Origin: Cyanobacteria bacterium TMED177
Lineage (GTDB): Bacteria; Cyanobacteriota; Cyanobacteriia; PCC-6307; Cyanobiaceae
Direction: 5' to 3'
Assembly: GCA_002170825.1 (NCBI GenBank)
Contig: NHIA01000023.1
Coordinates: forward strand, 1-7,512
Length of the DNA stretch: 7,512 nucleotides
Positions 6,697 through 7,512 of this stretch are shown piece by piece. The notes beneath the pieces are model-generated. The model saw only the letters and a list, made by a program, of their open reading frames with translations, was not told the origin of the DNA and searched no databases. Numbering within the stretch: the first letter of the stretch is position 1; every line of letters starts with the position of its first letter. The translations under genes were made by a program, and so were the position numbers.

Positions 6697-6751
6697 ATCG
6701 ATTGCCTGCCTCGTCAGGCTGTGACACCATCCTGCAAACATCGTGTTCTGG
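6697..6751 (+). other. Intergenic gap between DUF3386 and the symporter gene, with a small hairpin
   Basis: The 55-nt gap holds one short inverted repeat, GCCTG (6704-6708) and CAGGC (6715-6719), with a six-base loop. No T-run follows, so an intrinsic terminator is unlikely. I see no good promoter hexamers and no Shine-Dalgarno ahead of the symporter ATG. The structure is weak (5 bp) and could be chance. Confidence 0.3.
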
Positions 6752-7512
6752 ATGGAAAGTTTCAACACGGCGATTCAGGACATCAACAGTCCGATCAATT
6801 CACTTGTTTGGGGATGGCCAACGGTCATCCTGATTGCCGTCACAGGCATTGCCTTAATGGTCGGTCTTCGCTTCATGCCACTGACGCGTCTTGTGTACGG
6901 CGTGCGCATGATGCTGGCTCCCGTTGATGCCGACGCCAAAGAAGGTGAGATCACGCCGTTTCAGGCGCTGATGACCTCGCTCTCCGCAACGATCGGAACC
7001 GGCAACATCGCCGGAGTTGCCGGTGCGATTGCCGTTGGAGGCCCAGGCGCCGTGTTCTGGATGTGGGTGATTGCGGTGTTCGGCATCGCCACCAAATACG
7101 CCGAAGCGGTTCTTGCCGTTCAATACCGTGAAACCGACGCTGCCGGTGATCACGTCGGTGGGCCGATGTACTACATCCGCAACGGTCTGGGCTCGCGTTG
7201 GGCCTGGCTGGGCGGCCTGTTTGCCTTGTTCGGAATGCTGGCAGGATTCGGGATCGGCAACGGTGTCCAAGCATTTGAGGTGTCCTCAGCCCTTGAAGCC
7301 GCTGGCGTTCCCCGACTGGTCACGGGAGTTGTGCTCGGCGTGCTTGTGTTTGCGGTGGTGGTTGGAGGCATCCGACGGATCGCCAAGGCGGCGTCCGCGA
7401 TCGTTCCACTGATGTCGATCCTCTATGTGGCGGCATGCCTGGTGATCCTCCTGATCAACATCACCGCCCTGCCTGGAGCATTTGGCACGATCTTCTCCAA
7501 TGCATTCAGCGG
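6752..7512 (+). CDS. AGCS-family sodium:alanine/glycine symporter, 3' end beyond window
   Basis: The frame stays open from ATG at 6752 to the window edge: 253 complete codons and no stop, about half of a typical 440-500-residue member. The family (alanine or glycine:cation symporter, DagA/AlsT type, APC superfamily) imports alanine, glycine or similar small neutral amino acids with Na+ across the plasma membrane. The diagnostic block is ATIGTGNIAGVAGAIAVGG (79-97) followed by PGAVFWMWVIAVFGIATKYAE (98-118), which fits the family signature around PGAxFWMW, then GGPMYYI (136-142). Hydrophobic segments lie at about 20-41, 72-94, 97-112, 150-170, 189-206 and 219-237. GTG at 6743 is in frame and would add three residues; ATG is preferred, but neither has a Shine-Dalgarno. 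Freestanding or at the end of a carB-DUF3386 transcript. Substrate is inferred from the family only. Confidence 0.93.
   Translation, partial: MESFNTAIQDINSPINSLVWGWPTVILIAVTGIALMVGLRFMPLTRLVYGVRMMLAPVDADAKEGEITPFQALMTSLSATIGTGNIAGVAGAIAVGGPGAVFWMWVIAVFGIATKYAEAVLAVQYRETDAAGDHVGGPMYYIRNGLGSRWAWLGGLFALFGMLAGFGIGNGVQAFEVSSALEAAGVPRLVTGVVLGVLVFAVVVGGIRRIAKAASAIVPLMSILYVAACLVILLINITALPGAFGTIFSNAFS

Noticed and set aside
6696..6703. 8-bp palindrome AATCGATT after the DUF3386 stop
   Set aside because: Too short to distinguish from chance and with no second copy or partner element nearby.

Overview
This window looks like ordinary core chromosome of a cyanobacterium, most probably a marine picocyanobacterium of the Synechococcus/Cyanobium group. 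The evidence is three families that are largely cyanobacterial or green-lineage (DUF3318, CGLD27/DUF1230 and DUF3386), a CarB with cyanobacterial/plastid-like sequence features, moderately high GC content (judged by eye), very tight gene packing, and a single copy of the HIP1 octamer GCGATCGC. There is no sign of phage, transposon, CRISPR array, plasmid origin or foreign island.

Layout. Positions 1-2568 carry a leftward (minus-strand) gene train. Read in the direction of transcription it runs DUF3318 membrane protein (2568-1933), ribosomal silencing factor RsfS (1940-1584), CGLD27-family membrane protein (1573-1079), ReAV-type L-asparaginase (1061-84), then the 5' half of an initiator tRNA-Met cut by the window edge (35-1). 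Junctions are an 8-nt overlap, a 10-nt gap with the Shine-Dalgarno sequence fused to the upstream stop codon, a 17-nt gap, and a 48-nt gap that holds a small hairpin and a good -10 box for the tRNA. Positions 2663-7512 carry rightward genes: carB (2663-5986), a DUF3386 protein (6031-6696) and the first 253 codons of an AGCS-family sodium:alanine/glycine symporter (6752 to the window end). The two trains diverge from a 94-nt intergenic region (2569-2662).

How the genes fit together. CarB makes carbamoyl phosphate for arginine and pyrimidines. The asparaginase releases ammonia and aspartate, and the AGCS protein should take up small neutral amino acids with sodium, so the window has a loose nitrogen and amino-acid theme. 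RsfS couples nutrient state to ribosome subunit joining. The two membrane proteins co-transcribed with RsfS have no established biochemical role. Any single integrated system here is inference.

I found no novel multi-gene system. The most interesting unexplained signal is the 44-nt gap between carB and the DUF3386 gene. It contains a canonical four-tract G-quadruplex motif, and the same G-rich bases can instead form an interrupted hairpin that would bury the GTG start codon of the DUF3386 gene, which has no visible Shine-Dalgarno sequence. The long reading frames antisense to carB are explained by codon bias.
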